The notes beneath the pieces are model-generated. The model was not told the DNA's origin. It did not search any database and saw nothing but the letters and a program-made list of their open reading frames with translations. 31,600 nt of DNA from a virus. The position numbers and the translations under genes were made by a program. The DNA lies in IMG/VR virus record IMGVR_UViG_3300020470_000121, positions 1-31,600 of that record. One strand, given 5' to 3'. Shown here piece after piece: positions 6,884 through 15,342 of the stretch. Within the stretch, counting starts at the first letter, position 1; every line of letters begins with the position of its first letter.

Positions 6884-8031
6884 AGTTCTATCCTCCACAC
6901 GGGTTCATGAATCTCTTTCCGATTCTTAACAAAGATGATCCGATCATCATAATCTTCAACTAATTCATCTTGATATTCATCAATGACATCATCAAGTTCT
7001 CTGACGTATACGGTGTGTCCTTCTTTCAGCAAGTCTTCAACCAACCTAAATCTAGGACTTTCTACAACCATATCACATCCTACTTTGTATCCAATACTTT
7101 CGATACAAAATGGAAGACCTTCTTTATTCTCATTGATGACATAATCTTTTATGAAGTCTGCATGTGCCTCATTAAAATCATCCGTGACTTTGGGAAGACT
7201 ATACTGTAATCCAACAGAGTCAGCATAGTATCCTAACGCTCTGTTATCACGGGGCAAACAAGGACCACCAAACCCTAATCCATATTTCAAATATTTAGAA
7301 CCAATTCTAGAGTCCTCTCCTATGGCATCAAGGATGTTATCAATCTCATCTCCACAACCAGAGTTGTAAAGAATCTGACCCATCATATTAGCGTAACTAA
7401 TTTTATAAGTAAGGAAACAATTGATTCCAATCTTAGTAATCTCTGCAGCCTTTCTGGACATTGGGAAGAAATTTACTTCACCATCAATGATATCCATATA
7501 GATGGCTTGTATAAGATCAAATCCATCTGGATTATCACCACCACATAAGACCATATCTGCATCTCTCATGTCCCTGATAACAGTACCTTGAGCAACAAAC
7601 TCTGGACTATAGAAAACAGATACTCCTTTATCTCTTAACCGTTCTTGAACTGTATCAGCGTAGCCAGGATTAGTAGTACATCCTATAACAAAAGTCTTCC
7701 CCTCAAGGGTTGGAGCACCATCAAGATCTTCAACTACATCATCAACACAAGAGCAATCATAACTACCATCATCTAAAGATGGAGTAGGAACAAAAGTAAA
7801 AATAATATCCGAGTGACGGATTACATCTTGATTACTTGTAGTAGCCTGAAACTTCTCGCTTCTCATCAAGAGGTCATCGACCTCTGGTTCATTACTAAAA
7901 ATCTCACCATTGTTAAGTTCGCCAACATAATGTTGTCTTACATCAGAAACAATGACATCATGACCTGCTTCTTCACAAAGTAGAGCAAAACAAATTCCAA
8001 GTCTGCCTGCTCCTATCACTCCGATTTTCAT
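6880..8031 (-). CDS. UDP-glucose/GDP-mannose dehydrogenase family enzyme
   Basis: A 383-residue member of the UDP-sugar 6-dehydrogenase family, which oxidises a sugar nucleotide twice with NAD to a uronic acid. The NAD-binding GAGRLG is at 7-12, SPEFVAQGT at 142-150, the AEITKIGIN helix at 196-204, and the catalytic cysteine C258 in FGGPCLPRD (254-262). It is somewhat shorter than typical UDP-glucose dehydrogenases, at the C-terminal NAD-side domain. All catalytic landmarks are present, so activity is likely. The product would be UDP-glucuronate or a related uronate feeding the glycosyltransferases downstream. It could equally be specific for another UDP- or GDP-sugar. Confidence 0.88.
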   Translation of the reverse strand: MKIGVIGAGRLGICFALLCEEAGHDVIVSDVRQHYVGELNNGEIFSNEPEVDDLLMRSEKFQATTSNQDVIRHSDIIFTFVPTPSLDDGSYDCSCVDDVVEDLDGAPTLEGKTFVIGCTTNPGYADTVQERLRDKGVSVFYSPEFVAQGTVIRDMRDADMVLCGGDNPDGFDLIQAIYMDIIDGEVNFFPMSRKAAEITKIGINCFLTYKISYANMMGQILYNSGCGDEIDNILDAIGEDSRIGSKYLKYGLGFGGPCLPRDNRALGYYADSVGLQYSLPKVTDDFNEAHADFIKDYVINENKEGLPFCIESIGYKVGCDMVVESPRFRLVEDLLKEGHTVYVRELDDVIDEYQDELVEDYDDRIIFVKNRKEIHEPVWRIEL

Positions 8032-8034
8032 GAT

Positions 8035-8379
8035 CTAACTGTTTACCTCCTTAGATTTTCTAGTTCTTCTTTTACGTGGTGATTTAGGTTTTGTTAACCT
8101 GTTTGGAGCAAGACCACCTACCCAAGCTTCATTCTCTGGAGTAGTAGGATCATCTTTAATATAATGACCTTTCTTATTTCTTGCTCTGACTGGTTTAGTA
8201 ACCTTAACTTCTTGTTTCTCTTCTTGAACTACAGGTCCTCGGATTACTGAGTCCGTAATGAACTGTTCAACAGGATTACCTGTACAAATCTTTCTTATGT
8301 GGACAACTCTCTCGTTGCCTTCAATCTGATCACTGATAACTTCTATCGTTAGATAGGATGTAGACTCTGGAATTTTCAT
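8035..8379 (-). CDS. hypothetical protein with basic C-terminus
   Basis: A 114-residue protein. The middle holds RNKKGHYIKDDPTTPENEAW, resembling a short KGxxxxDDPxTPxxNEAW motif that I recall from various phage proteins of unknown role. The last 25 residues are Lys/Arg-rich (PKSPRKRRTRKSK), suggesting nucleic-acid binding or a flexible tail. It overlaps nadE upstream as ATGA and ends 3 bases before the dehydrogenase gene. Function unknown. Confidence 0.7.
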   Translation of the reverse strand: MKIPESTSYLTIEVISDQIEGNERVVHIRKICTGNPVEQFITDSVIRGPVVQEEKQEVKVTKPVRARNKKGHYIKDDPTTPENEAWVGGLAPNRLTKPKSPRKRRTRKSKEVNS

Positions 8380-9179
8380 GATTCTCCAAGTTTATATGTA
8401 GGAATTGGTCTCATCTTGTGTTGATTCTGTTTATTAAATTTTTTGTACTGTTCAATAGCCTTCAATTGTTCCTCCGAAAGATCGTCAGGTCTAAAGAATG
8501 GTTCATCAGCTCCAGACTCCATAACCCACTCAAGCATTTCATAAGAAGTACCAAGTTGATCTTCATCTGTTCTCTGATCATCCCACAGTCCATCAGTAGG
8601 AGCTGCGTCAATAATCTCTGGAATTAATCCAAACTCTCTTCCTAACTCCCTAACCTCTGACTTATAGAGGTCAGCAATAGGAGCAATGTCAACACCACCA
8701 TCACCATACTTGGTAAAAAATCCAACACCATAATCCTCTACCTTATTACCAGTACCAACTACTATACCATTACAAGATCCAGCGATCTGATACAAAGTCA
8801 TCATACGTAATCTTGCTTTGGTGTTCGCCTTAGCCAATGGATTAAGAGCAAACTCTATATTACAATCGCCCATCGTGGACATAAATTTAGAATAACTCTC
8901 ACTCAAATCTATCTTAACTGGTTGTACATTACTATATGAATTCTCCAACCAACTTAAATGAGCATCAGAAAGACTCTCCTGTTCGGGATCTTGTTTTAGT
9001 GGCATCCCAACAGCATAAACTTCTAAACCAGTCTTAGCACAAAGAGTAGAAGTAACAGCAGAATCAATTCCACCAGATACACCCACTACTAATTTGTCAA
9101 CTGGGTTCTTATTAATATAATTACAAAGCCACCCTGTAATATTACAGGTTAGAGTAAAGTAATCAGTGATCCTCTTCAT
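8376..9179 (-). CDS. nadE: NH3-dependent NAD synthetase
   Basis: Makes NAD from nicotinate adenine dinucleotide, ATP and ammonia. The 267-residue length fits the short ammonia-dependent type, with no nitrilase domain. The ATP pyrophosphatase P-loop SGGIDS is at 35-40, followed by KARLRMMTLYQIA, VVGTGNKVED, FFTKYGDGGVDIAPIADLYKS and PTDGLWDDQRTDED, all family landmarks. It overlaps the heme oxygenase gene by 17 bases upstream. In this island it may supply NAD for the sugar-nucleotide dehydrogenase and epimerases, or support host metabolism in general; both are inference. Confidence 0.92.
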   Translation of the reverse strand: MKRITDYFTLTCNITGWLCNYINKNPVDKLVVGVSGGIDSAVTSTLCAKTGLEVYAVGMPLKQDPEQESLSDAHLSWLENSYSNVQPVKIDLSESYSKFMSTMGDCNIEFALNPLAKANTKARLRMMTLYQIAGSCNGIVVGTGNKVEDYGVGFFTKYGDGGVDIAPIADLYKSEVRELGREFGLIPEIIDAAPTDGLWDDQRTDEDQLGTSYEMLEWVMESGADEPFFRPDDLSEEQLKAIEQYKKFNKQNQHKMRPIPTYKLGES

Positions 9180-9870
9180 TGTCTAATCCTAATTTTTCAG
9201 TTACAAAACCACAAAGAACTTGCATGAAAGCCTTAAAAGAATCTCCTTCAAGTTCACTAAACATATACATGTTCAATCTAAAAGCAAAATTAGCTTCAGT
9301 AATAATAGCATTTACCTCATGTTGATCAAGTGGTAAAGTATTAAGAGTGGCACGATAAGATTCTTTGAATGCTTTCTTATCAGTAATATTCTTGAACTCA
9401 TAGAAGTTCAACCCTTCACCAACTGGAAGATCTAAAGCACTCTTTGCAATGTTCTTTAGAATCTGTCCTCCAGACAGGTCTCCTAAGTAACGTGTGTAAT
9501 GGTGTCCGACAAGTAAATAAGGATTGTCTTGTGCCACTTCACGAATACGATTCACATACTGTTGACATGATTCAGTAGGAGTAACTATATTTCTCCAATC
9601 AGGTCCATAATAATATGAAAGATCCTTTGCAAGAGAAGCAGTACGATAGAGTTCTTCATAAGCAAGAGGACCAACCACAGGATGATCCTTTAACTTATCA
9701 ATCTCTTCCTCCATCGCCCTATAAACAAAGTAAAAGTCAGCAAGTAAAGTACGATACTTTTCAGGTTCAAGTACCCCCTTTAAAAATTGACTAACAAACT
9801 TAGTATTCTCTGCGGCAGAGTGAGACTTTTTAGTCCCTTGTTTTATCTGTACCGAAAAATCATCAATCAT
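9163..9870 (-). CDS. ho1: heme oxygenase
   Basis: Opens heme to biliverdin IX-alpha using reduced ferredoxin, the first step toward phycobilins. The 235-residue length matches cyanobacterial HO1. The proximal heme ligand is H17 in GTKKSHSAAE, and the distal helix has GDLSGGQ (130-136) with HHYTRYL just before it. Cyanophages often carry ho1 with a bilin reductase (pebS or pcyA); no such reductase is seen in this window. It is embedded between nadE and a methyltransferase in the sugar island, with an 8-base overlap with the latter. Confidence 0.93.
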   Translation of the reverse strand: MIDDFSVQIKQGTKKSHSAAENTKFVSQFLKGVLEPEKYRTLLADFYFVYRAMEEEIDKLKDHPVVGPLAYEELYRTASLAKDLSYYYGPDWRNIVTPTESCQQYVNRIREVAQDNPYLLVGHHYTRYLGDLSGGQILKNIAKSALDLPVGEGLNFYEFKNITDKKAFKESYRATLNTLPLDQHEVNAIITEANFAFRLNMYMFSELEGDSFKAFMQVLCGFVTEKLGLDNEEDH

Positions 9871-10642
9871 CTTTACGGGTTGCTAAAATAATAGTGTTCT
9901 CATAATCCCTGCCTTCATCGAAGGTAAAGTTTTCTTTAATCTTATCTATGAAATCATTATAATGGAAGTCATTAAAATTGACAAGGTTATAAACAAGATA
10001 TGCATACTTAGAATTAGCCACTAACTTATCAAAATATTCCATCTGAACTTCTATACTACACTCAGATAAAGCATAGTTACTAATAAACAAATCTATATCT
10101 TTAATCTCTTCGTACTCTGTGCATGGAATACACTTTACTTTATCTTTAATATCTGGGAACTGATCAATATATTTCCTCTGCAAAGCAACAACTTCTGGGA
10201 GGTCGATCATAACATACTCATCAAACTCACACACCTTACTAAGAACTCTACATAGTCCTCCATATCCTCCACCCACTTCAACTACTTTACTAATAGGACT
10301 ACCTTCAAGCATGAAAGCCATCTCAAAGGTATTCTTCATATACCTCAAAGTGGTTGGAGAAATAAGACCCTGCAAGCCTGGATACACATGAAGATCTGGA
10401 TTACCATACTTATCATTCTCTTTAAATGATTCAATGTTTTCCCACACAGCATCCTCATTCATATCCTTACAAATGTTTAGATATGTTTGTCCTTGATCTT
10501 TTAAAACATGTTCTAAGATAGTTTTATACTTAGGGTTTGCTTTAAAGTTAGCAAAGGCTTCATCATTTTCAACGGCCTCTGTACATGCAGCAAGATACTC
10601 TACTGCGATTTGATCTTCAGCCTGCCATCCGCTACGTGTCAT
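9863..10642 (-). CDS. SAM-dependent methyltransferase, putative sugar O-methyltransferase
   Basis: A 259-residue class I methyltransferase. The SAM-binding loop is VVEVGGGYGGL (about 120-130), followed by YVMIDLPEV, where the Asp would bind the ribose. The G-G-G-Y-G-G-L-x-R pattern with DLPEV and a later FISNYALSE segment resembles the putative sugar O-methyltransferase group often found in surface-polysaccharide clusters. Its position next to GT10 supports methylation of a sugar. It overlaps GT10 as ATGA. The substrate is inferred from context. Confidence 0.75.
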   Translation of the reverse strand: MTRSGWQAEDQIAVEYLAACTEAVENDEAFANFKANPKYKTILEHVLKDQGQTYLNICKDMNEDAVWENIESFKENDKYGNPDLHVYPGLQGLISPTTLRYMKNTFEMAFMLEGSPISKVVEVGGGYGGLCRVLSKVCEFDEYVMIDLPEVVALQRKYIDQFPDIKDKVKCIPCTEYEEIKDIDLFISNYALSECSIEVQMEYFDKLVANSKYAYLVYNLVNFNDFHYNDFIDKIKENFTFDEGRDYENTIILATRKDD

Positions 10643-11628
10643 ACTACATTACTCCGTTGTGTTCTGAATGGGTCCATTTGTGTGAAATAATTTTTATACA
10701 TGTAGTCTTCAGCGACTCTCATGTTCACGGCAATATCAAAGTTCTCTTGAATAACTTCCTTCTTAGATTCATAATACTCTGGTGTGAGTTTATCCCAAGG
10801 AATATTCTCCCAAGGTTGTCCTTCATCTAAGAATATAATTCCTTCAGGATTAAAGTATTGGGCTACCCCAAGAGTGCCATAATATACTGGTATTGTACCA
10901 CATGCGAAACAATCTGTCAGTTTCTCGGTAAAATACGTTGGATAATTTGCATTTTCACATGCAAAACTGAACATATAGTCAGCAAGGCCTTTAGATTTCT
11001 CTTTTATATCAAGTTCTTGAGGCAATCCCCAACCATATAGATCATCTCCACCATATTTCTGATGGAATTTCTCCACAACTCTTAGTCTTCTTTGATGTCC
11101 AAGAGTATATCCTTTATTGGATGCAATCATTGAGACGAGTTTAGACTTAGTATAGATGGCTCTATCCATTACCCAAGGTGCGGCATTAGACATACAATAA
11201 AGGAACTTACCATCTGGTCCTGATTCCTCAGTTAATCTCTGATCCGCTGTAAAAATTCCATCGACATGTCCTGCGATGAAATCATAATTATCTTCTACCC
11301 ATCTATACTCATTAGGAATAATCTCTCTCGATTCTAACAACCAAATAAATTTTGGATGATCAGAAGCATCCTCCATTACTTGTGGAGCAGAATGATTAAC
11401 ATACAAATTAACCAACCCCATACCGTCTCTAACAAATACAGTATATACTGATCTGTTATTGGCAGAGGTTGATGGATCTAATGAATCATTACAAAATAAA
11501 TTAATAGGAAACTTTTTATCGTCTCCTAATACTGGAATATCAATTCCTTCTGGACTAGACTTTGCACGAAACAAAGCATCCTTCATGTCTTGATGCAGTC
11601 TTTCGGCTAAGTCAGGATCTAGTGGCAT
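10639..11628 (-). CDS. GT10 fucosyltransferase-like glycosyltransferase
   Basis: A 329-residue protein whose C-terminal half carries the GT10 (alpha-1,3/1,4-fucosyltransferase) signature. A K.KLVSMIASNKGY.LGHQRRL region at 161-182 corresponds to the family's K-x-x-x-x-x-x-S-N block. The YFTEKLTDCFACGTIPVYYG block (232-251) corresponds to Y-x-T-E-K-x-x-x-x-x-x-x-G-x-x-P-V-x-x-G. These bind GDP-fucose. Together with the three GT11 genes, it makes four GDP-L-sugar-type transferases in one island. It overlaps the upstream epimerase by 17 bases. The real donor could be GDP-L-fucose or GDP-L-galactose. Confidence 0.82.
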   Translation of the reverse strand: MPLDPDLAERLHQDMKDALFRAKSSPEGIDIPVLGDDKKFPINLFCNDSLDPSTSANNRSVYTVFVRDGMGLVNLYVNHSAPQVMEDASDHPKFIWLLESREIIPNEYRWVEDNYDFIAGHVDGIFTADQRLTEESGPDGKFLYCMSNAAPWVMDRAIYTKSKLVSMIASNKGYTLGHQRRLRVVEKFHQKYGGDDLYGWGLPQELDIKEKSKGLADYMFSFACENANYPTYFTEKLTDCFACGTIPVYYGTLGVAQYFNPEGIIFLDEGQPWENIPWDKLTPEYYESKKEVIQENFDIAVNMRVAEDYMYKNYFTQMDPFRTQRSNVV

Positions 11629-12469
11629 ATTTCTCCTTCATGTCATTGAATACATTTTCGATTCCATCTTCTATAGAAGTCTTTGCTTTCCACCATTTAG
11701 TAATGTATGGATTCGCTTCGTTCCTTGCATCCTTCTGTACTTCATCTTTAGATGCAGCAGGAACAAGAGTAACTTCCTTTCCATTTGCATGGAAGATGCC
11801 CTTAATTATCTTACCAACATTTAAGATACTTGTACTCTTAAATGAGGTGATATGAAGTTCATCGTCAGAGGTAAAGTCAGAATAGTTTTCCATAACTGCT
11901 TCAAGAGCTTCACAGCAATCTTCAGCATATAAGAACTCTCTTTGTTCTGTACCATCTGTCATCATATCTATAACACCAGACTCAAACCCTTTACAGATAA
12001 AGTCTGTAATGACATGGGCCTTCTCCATATCATTTTCAATTCCATATACATTCCAGAACTTAACTATCTTACCACCAAGAGCCTTGGTATTAAGTTCACC
12101 CACTCGTTTCATTACACCGTAAGGTGAATAACTCATACTACTCATCTGAGATGAAGCAAAAACAAATGGTTTAATGAATTCATCTAAGTATCCAAATACA
12201 TTTGCCATCATCCTTTGATTGTTATCAAGGAATCCAAAAGTATGTTGGTACTTCTTCAGATAATGAGAACCCCCTACATCAAATGCAAGGAAATATACAA
12301 AATCAGAATTGTAAATAGCATCCCTCAATTGTATGTTAGGAATCTTTGTTAGATCCTGATGAGGTCCATTGTTCTTATCAAACTCTGTAACTTGATGTCC
12401 TTTTTTACGAAGATACTCAGTCAAGTATGCCCCAATTTGTCCACTGGAGCCTAATATAGTAATTCTCAT
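11612..12469 (-). CDS. NAD-dependent epimerase/dehydratase (extended SDR)
   Basis: A 285-residue extended short-chain dehydrogenase. GxxGxxG occurs as GSSGQIG at residues 7-13, the strand-4 region is VYFLAFDVGG, and the SDR Tyr-Lys pair is YGVMK in SYSPYGVMKRVGE. The start is set by TAATG overlap with the upstream gene at 12469, and MRITILG fits a Rossmann N-terminus; a longer in-frame frame upstream would overlap that gene. It acts on an unknown nucleotide sugar as epimerase, reductase or dehydratase. The presence of a second SDR and of a GDP-mannose epimerase hints at a multi-step sugar conversion. Confidence 0.85.
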   Translation of the reverse strand: MRITILGSSGQIGAYLTEYLRKKGHQVTEFDKNNGPHQDLTKIPNIQLRDAIYNSDFVYFLAFDVGGSHYLKKYQHTFGFLDNNQRMMANVFGYLDEFIKPFVFASSQMSSMSYSPYGVMKRVGELNTKALGGKIVKFWNVYGIENDMEKAHVITDFICKGFESGVIDMMTDGTEQREFLYAEDCCEALEAVMENYSDFTSDDELHITSFKSTSILNVGKIIKGIFHANGKEVTLVPAASKDEVQKDARNEANPYITKWWKAKTSIEDGIENVFNDMKEKYATRS

Positions 12470-12867
12470 TAGCCCCCATCCATCTGACAACCTACCATTG
12501 AACCACCAATGATTCCAGTAGGAATTGCCCACCAACGATCTTTACCACGAGAACCAAATCCTGCTAGTCCTCCACCCAATAAGCCACCAATAATGGTTCC
12601 TTCAGAGCAATCGTTATCATCATATTCTACAACAGTCGTTCTCTGAACTTTAGTACCCGTAGCTACATCATCATTACAAGGAACCTCAACAGTTTCCTTC
12701 CATGACTTTACATAGCCAGGATTATCTTCTGTGCCAGGTACATACTCTTCTCTGTACTCGCTTCTAAAACAAGTACGAGACTTAGAATATCCTGACTGTT
12801 GTTCATAGTCTTCTGCCAATGCTGCAACGGGTGTCAGAGCAAGCAGTAATGCTAGTGCAATTTTCAT
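12469..12867 (-). CDS. secreted Cys-containing glycine-zipper protein
   Basis: A 132-residue protein with a signal peptide (MKIALALLLALTPVAALA, likely cleaved after residue 18). The mature part has four cysteines (C33, C64, C87, C127) and a glycine-rich segment TIIGGLLGGGLAGFGS (91-106) plus PTGIIGGSMVG, resembling the glycine zippers of small bacterial surface antigens. No lipobox cysteine is seen. It lies between a methyltransferase and an SDR in the sugar island with tight spacing, so it is probably co-expressed with them. It could insert into or associate with the host envelope. Function unknown. Confidence 0.75.
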   Translation of the reverse strand: MKIALALLLALTPVAALAEDYEQQSGYSKSRTCFRSEYREEYVPGTEDNPGYVKSWKETVEVPCNDDVATGTKVQRTTVVEYDDNDCSEGTIIGGLLGGGLAGFGSRGKDRWWAIPTGIIGGSMVGCQMDGG

Positions 12868-12869
12868 AA

Positions 12870-13457
12870 TTAAGCCCAGTCAACTACATGTTTAGATCCA
12901 AAGTTTACTAATCCAGTACCACTCATGTGGCCTACTTCAGATACATCTAGTTTAGGTTCAGTGATAGACTCCCACATATACTCAACATCAGGCCAAGCAG
13001 GTCCAATGTCATCGAGAAGAATAAGACCAGACCAGCCTTGTTCCTCTAAGAACTCCATCATTTCAACTTCTTTGATGCCATCATGAGGATCAACATCAAT
13101 CATTATAATAGAAACATGGTTCCAATTCAAGTCATCTTCACGAAAATCTTGAATCTTAAACTCAATGTTCTCTTTGTTTATCGCTTGGGTTGCACCCTGT
13201 TCCACCAAATCATAACTAATTACCTTGTTTGTAGGGTTATGAGAAAGTGCCAGAGCGGAGCCTCCTGTTCGAGTACCTACATCTAGGATAATAGATTGAT
13301 TAAAAAATGTGGAAAGGTATGCATACAACCTATATTCACTCTGACCAGCAGACAACCAATCATTTTTATTGATTGATTGATTCTCTAGTTCTGAAATGTC
13401 TAGGTTTCTTACGTCGTCTTTGTTAATCTTGACGGTTTTTTTAGTAACTTTACGCAT
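12870..13457 (-). CDS. SAM-dependent methyltransferase (class I, CmcI/Methyltransf_24-like)
   Basis: A 195-residue protein. The SAM-binding loop is ILDVGTRTGGSALAL (57-71), with SYDLVEQG after it. A DVDPHDG motif (121-127) precedes LILLDDIGP, where the acidic cluster could bind a metal, as in methyltransferases of the cephalosporin-hydroxylase/Methyltransf_24 type. It overlaps the upstream GDP-mannose epimerase by 8 bases and is followed 2 bases later by the glycine-zipper gene. Sugar methylation is likely from context but unproven. Confidence 0.75.
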   Translation of the reverse strand: MRKVTKKTVKINKDDVRNLDISELENQSINKNDWLSAGQSEYRLYAYLSTFFNQSIILDVGTRTGGSALALSHNPTNKVISYDLVEQGATQAINKENIEFKIQDFREDDLNWNHVSIIMIDVDPHDGIKEVEMMEFLEEQGWSGLILLDDIGPAWPDVEYMWESITEPKLDVSEVGHMSGTGLVNFGSKHVVDWA

Positions 13458-14571
13458 TTACCAGTTCCTTCGTTGACGAATTTTCGACCCCTCCAGCCTC
13501 ATCAGCCTTCTGGGAATTGATTTGTTCAGTTATCCAATGGTATGTCTTACGAATACCATCTTCAAGTGATTGAGAATAATCCCAACCAAGTTCCTTACGG
13601 ATTACATCGTTGTTAGAGTTACGTCCTCTAACTCCTAGAGGTGCATCTAATACATGACGTTTAGATACAACCTTACCTGCAACCTTAGCAGCAGTATCTA
13701 CTAGTTGGTTGATGGTAACCATTTCTTCGGATCCGATATTGACAGGTCCTTGGAAGGTTGAGTCCATGAGTCTTCGAGTTGCTTCGATGCACTCGTCGAT
13801 GAAGAGGAAGGATCTTGTCTGCAACCCGTCGCCCCACACTTCAATCGGTCCTCCCACATCTGGGACCATCGCAACCTTTCGGCAGATAGCTGCTGGAGCT
13901 TTTTCTTTTCCTCCGTCCCATGTTCCTTCGGGTCCGAAGATATTATGATACCTGGCAACACACACAGGGATGCCATGATTACGATTGTAAGCCAAGTACA
14001 ATCTCTCTGAAAAAAGTTTCTCCCATCCGTATTCGGAGTCGGGGTTTGCGGGGTATGCTGATTCTTCACGGCAGTCAGGATTATCTGGATCAAGTTGATT
14101 ATGTTCTGGGTACATACAAGCAGAAGAACTATAGAAGATCTTAGTCTTGTTTACTCCCTTAACATCATTAAGTTTCTTTTGTTCCTCCAGAACATTTAAG
14201 TTTATTGTGGCAGAATTATGCATGATATCTGCAGAGTGTTCATCAGTAAAGATGTAACCTGCACCTCCCATGTCAGCAGCAAACTGATAGATCTCATCGA
14301 AGGTATCAATGTATTGAAATGGTACAGAATTATAGAAGTTTTTATAAGGTCCTCTATATTCTAATACACGTTTAACTAAACTAGGATCTCTCAAATCACC
14401 TTGCACAAACTCATGTGCCTCAGTAGGAGAGAAATCTGGATACTTTAAATCTACGCCACGAACCCAGTATCCTTCAGATACTAGCCTCTTTACCATGTGA
14501 CTACCAATAAAACCACCTGCACCCAATACCAATGCAGTCCTTCTAAATTCTGACATTACGCTGTTATTCAT
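13450..14571 (-). CDS. GDP-mannose 3,5-epimerase (plant GME type)
   Basis: Converts GDP-D-mannose to GDP-L-galactose. An extended SDR of 373 residues with GAGGFIG at 17-23. Four active-site positions known from Arabidopsis GME (C145, Y174, K178, K217) are matched here by C152 (SSSACMYPE), Y181 and K185 (YGWEK) and K224 (GGKEKAPAA), all with the same offset of +7. Other shared blocks are RYHNIFGPEGTW, WGDGLQTRSFLFIDEC, GPVNIGSEEMV and GVRGRNSNN. An ATG five codons in (14556) is an alternative start and fits the late promoter at 14585-14592 better, because it leaves a leader. This is a precise assignment by memory of the plant enzyme. Confidence 0.9.
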   Translation of the reverse strand: MNNSVMSEFRRTALVLGAGGFIGSHMVKRLVSEGYWVRGVDLKYPDFSPTEAHEFVQGDLRDPSLVKRVLEYRGPYKNFYNSVPFQYIDTFDEIYQFAADMGGAGYIFTDEHSADIMHNSATINLNVLEEQKKLNDVKGVNKTKIFYSSSACMYPEHNQLDPDNPDCREESAYPANPDSEYGWEKLFSERLYLAYNRNHGIPVCVARYHNIFGPEGTWDGGKEKAPAAICRKVAMVPDVGGPIEVWGDGLQTRSFLFIDECIEATRRLMDSTFQGPVNIGSEEMVTINQLVDTAAKVAGKVVSKRHVLDAPLGVRGRNSNNDVIRKELGWDYSQSLEDGIRKTYHWITEQINSQKADEAGGVENSSTKELVNA

Positions 14572-14584
14572 TTGGAACAGTTCC

Positions 14585-14592
14585 TATTTATT
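14585..14592 (-). promoter_or_regulatory. late promoter (AATAAATA) before the GDP-mannose epimerase
   Basis: Minus-strand AATAAATA in one of the few gaps of the sugar island (14572-14604). One mismatch to TATAAATA. The predicted RNA start near 14578 leaves almost no leader before the ATG at 14571 but about 22 bases before the ATG at 14556. It would place the genes from 14571 down to 2596 under late control. Confidence 0.55.
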
Positions 14593-14604
14593 GTATCAGA
14601 TAAA

Positions 14605-15342
14605 CTATGATTTCGCAAGTATTTGTACGGTTGGAAACCATCCTAGTTCACATAATTTAGTAGTATCAGCACAGAGTTCATCAGGTTCATTAGGAGTATG
14701 TTCTTTAATAGGTAAATGATCCATGCCCATATGTTTAGCAAGATCAAGTACTGATATAGATTCTCCTGTACCAACATCAATAGTACCAATATATGTACTA
14801 GGAATTAGATAAGCAATTGCTCTGACTACATCATTCACATGAATCCAATCTCTCTTGTGTCTGGTAAGATATGTTGCAGTCTTATCTTGTAACATTCTGT
14901 ATAACATATCAGGTCTACTACCTTCCTCTGACCAGACATTAAAAAATCTCATACCAACACTGTTAGGTGGTGCCATGAGTTCATTTGCCTTCTTAGTTAT
15001 TGCATAAGGATTCTGCCACCACTCATGCGCTCCAGCAGAACTTGCATACAATAATCTAACATTATTCTCTCTACAATAATCAAAGATAGGTTTAGACTTC
15101 TCTACATTATTCTCCCAGAACTTTTCTGGATTATCCACACTGTCTCTTAGTGCAGCATAGGCAGCAAGATGAATGATTACATCATAATGTCTTGCAAACA
15201 TACCAGAAGGACCAACCCAATCAGCAATGTCATCAGGTCTATCTAATCCTTCTACCAAATAACCATAACCTTGTTCATGTCTAAGGTCATTGAATACATG
15301 ACTTCCAATAAAACCTTCATGACCAGTAACTAAAACTTTCAT
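14605..15342 (-). CDS. NAD-dependent epimerase/dehydratase (extended SDR)
   Basis: A 245-residue SDR. GHEGFIG is at 7-13, IIHLAAYAA follows strand 4, the active-site region is YASSAGAH, and YAITK carries the Tyr-Lys pair. A later RDWIHVNDVVRAI matches the R-D-x-[IV]-H-V-x-D block of sugar-nucleotide epimerases. The C-terminus is short relative to the full family, leaving a trimmed substrate domain. It starts as ATGA on the stop of the 2OG oxygenase upstream. It acts on an unknown nucleotide sugar, and is the farthest-upstream sugar gene before the late promoter. Confidence 0.85.
   Translation of the reverse strand: MKVLVTGHEGFIGSHVFNDLRHEQGYGYLVEGLDRPDDIADWVGPSGMFARHYDVIIHLAAYAALRDSVDNPEKFWENNVEKSKPIFDYCRENNVRLLYASSAGAHEWWQNPYAITKKANELMAPPNSVGMRFFNVWSEEGSRPDMLYRMLQDKTATYLTRHKRDWIHVNDVVRAIAYLIPSTYIGTIDVGTGESISVLDLAKHMGMDHLPIKEHTPNEPDELCADTTKLCELGWFPTVQILAKS

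Noticed and set aside
13701-14093. 130-codon open frame inside the GDP-mannose epimerase gene
   Set aside because: It lies wholly within a gene with full family motifs; its composition is not protein-like.
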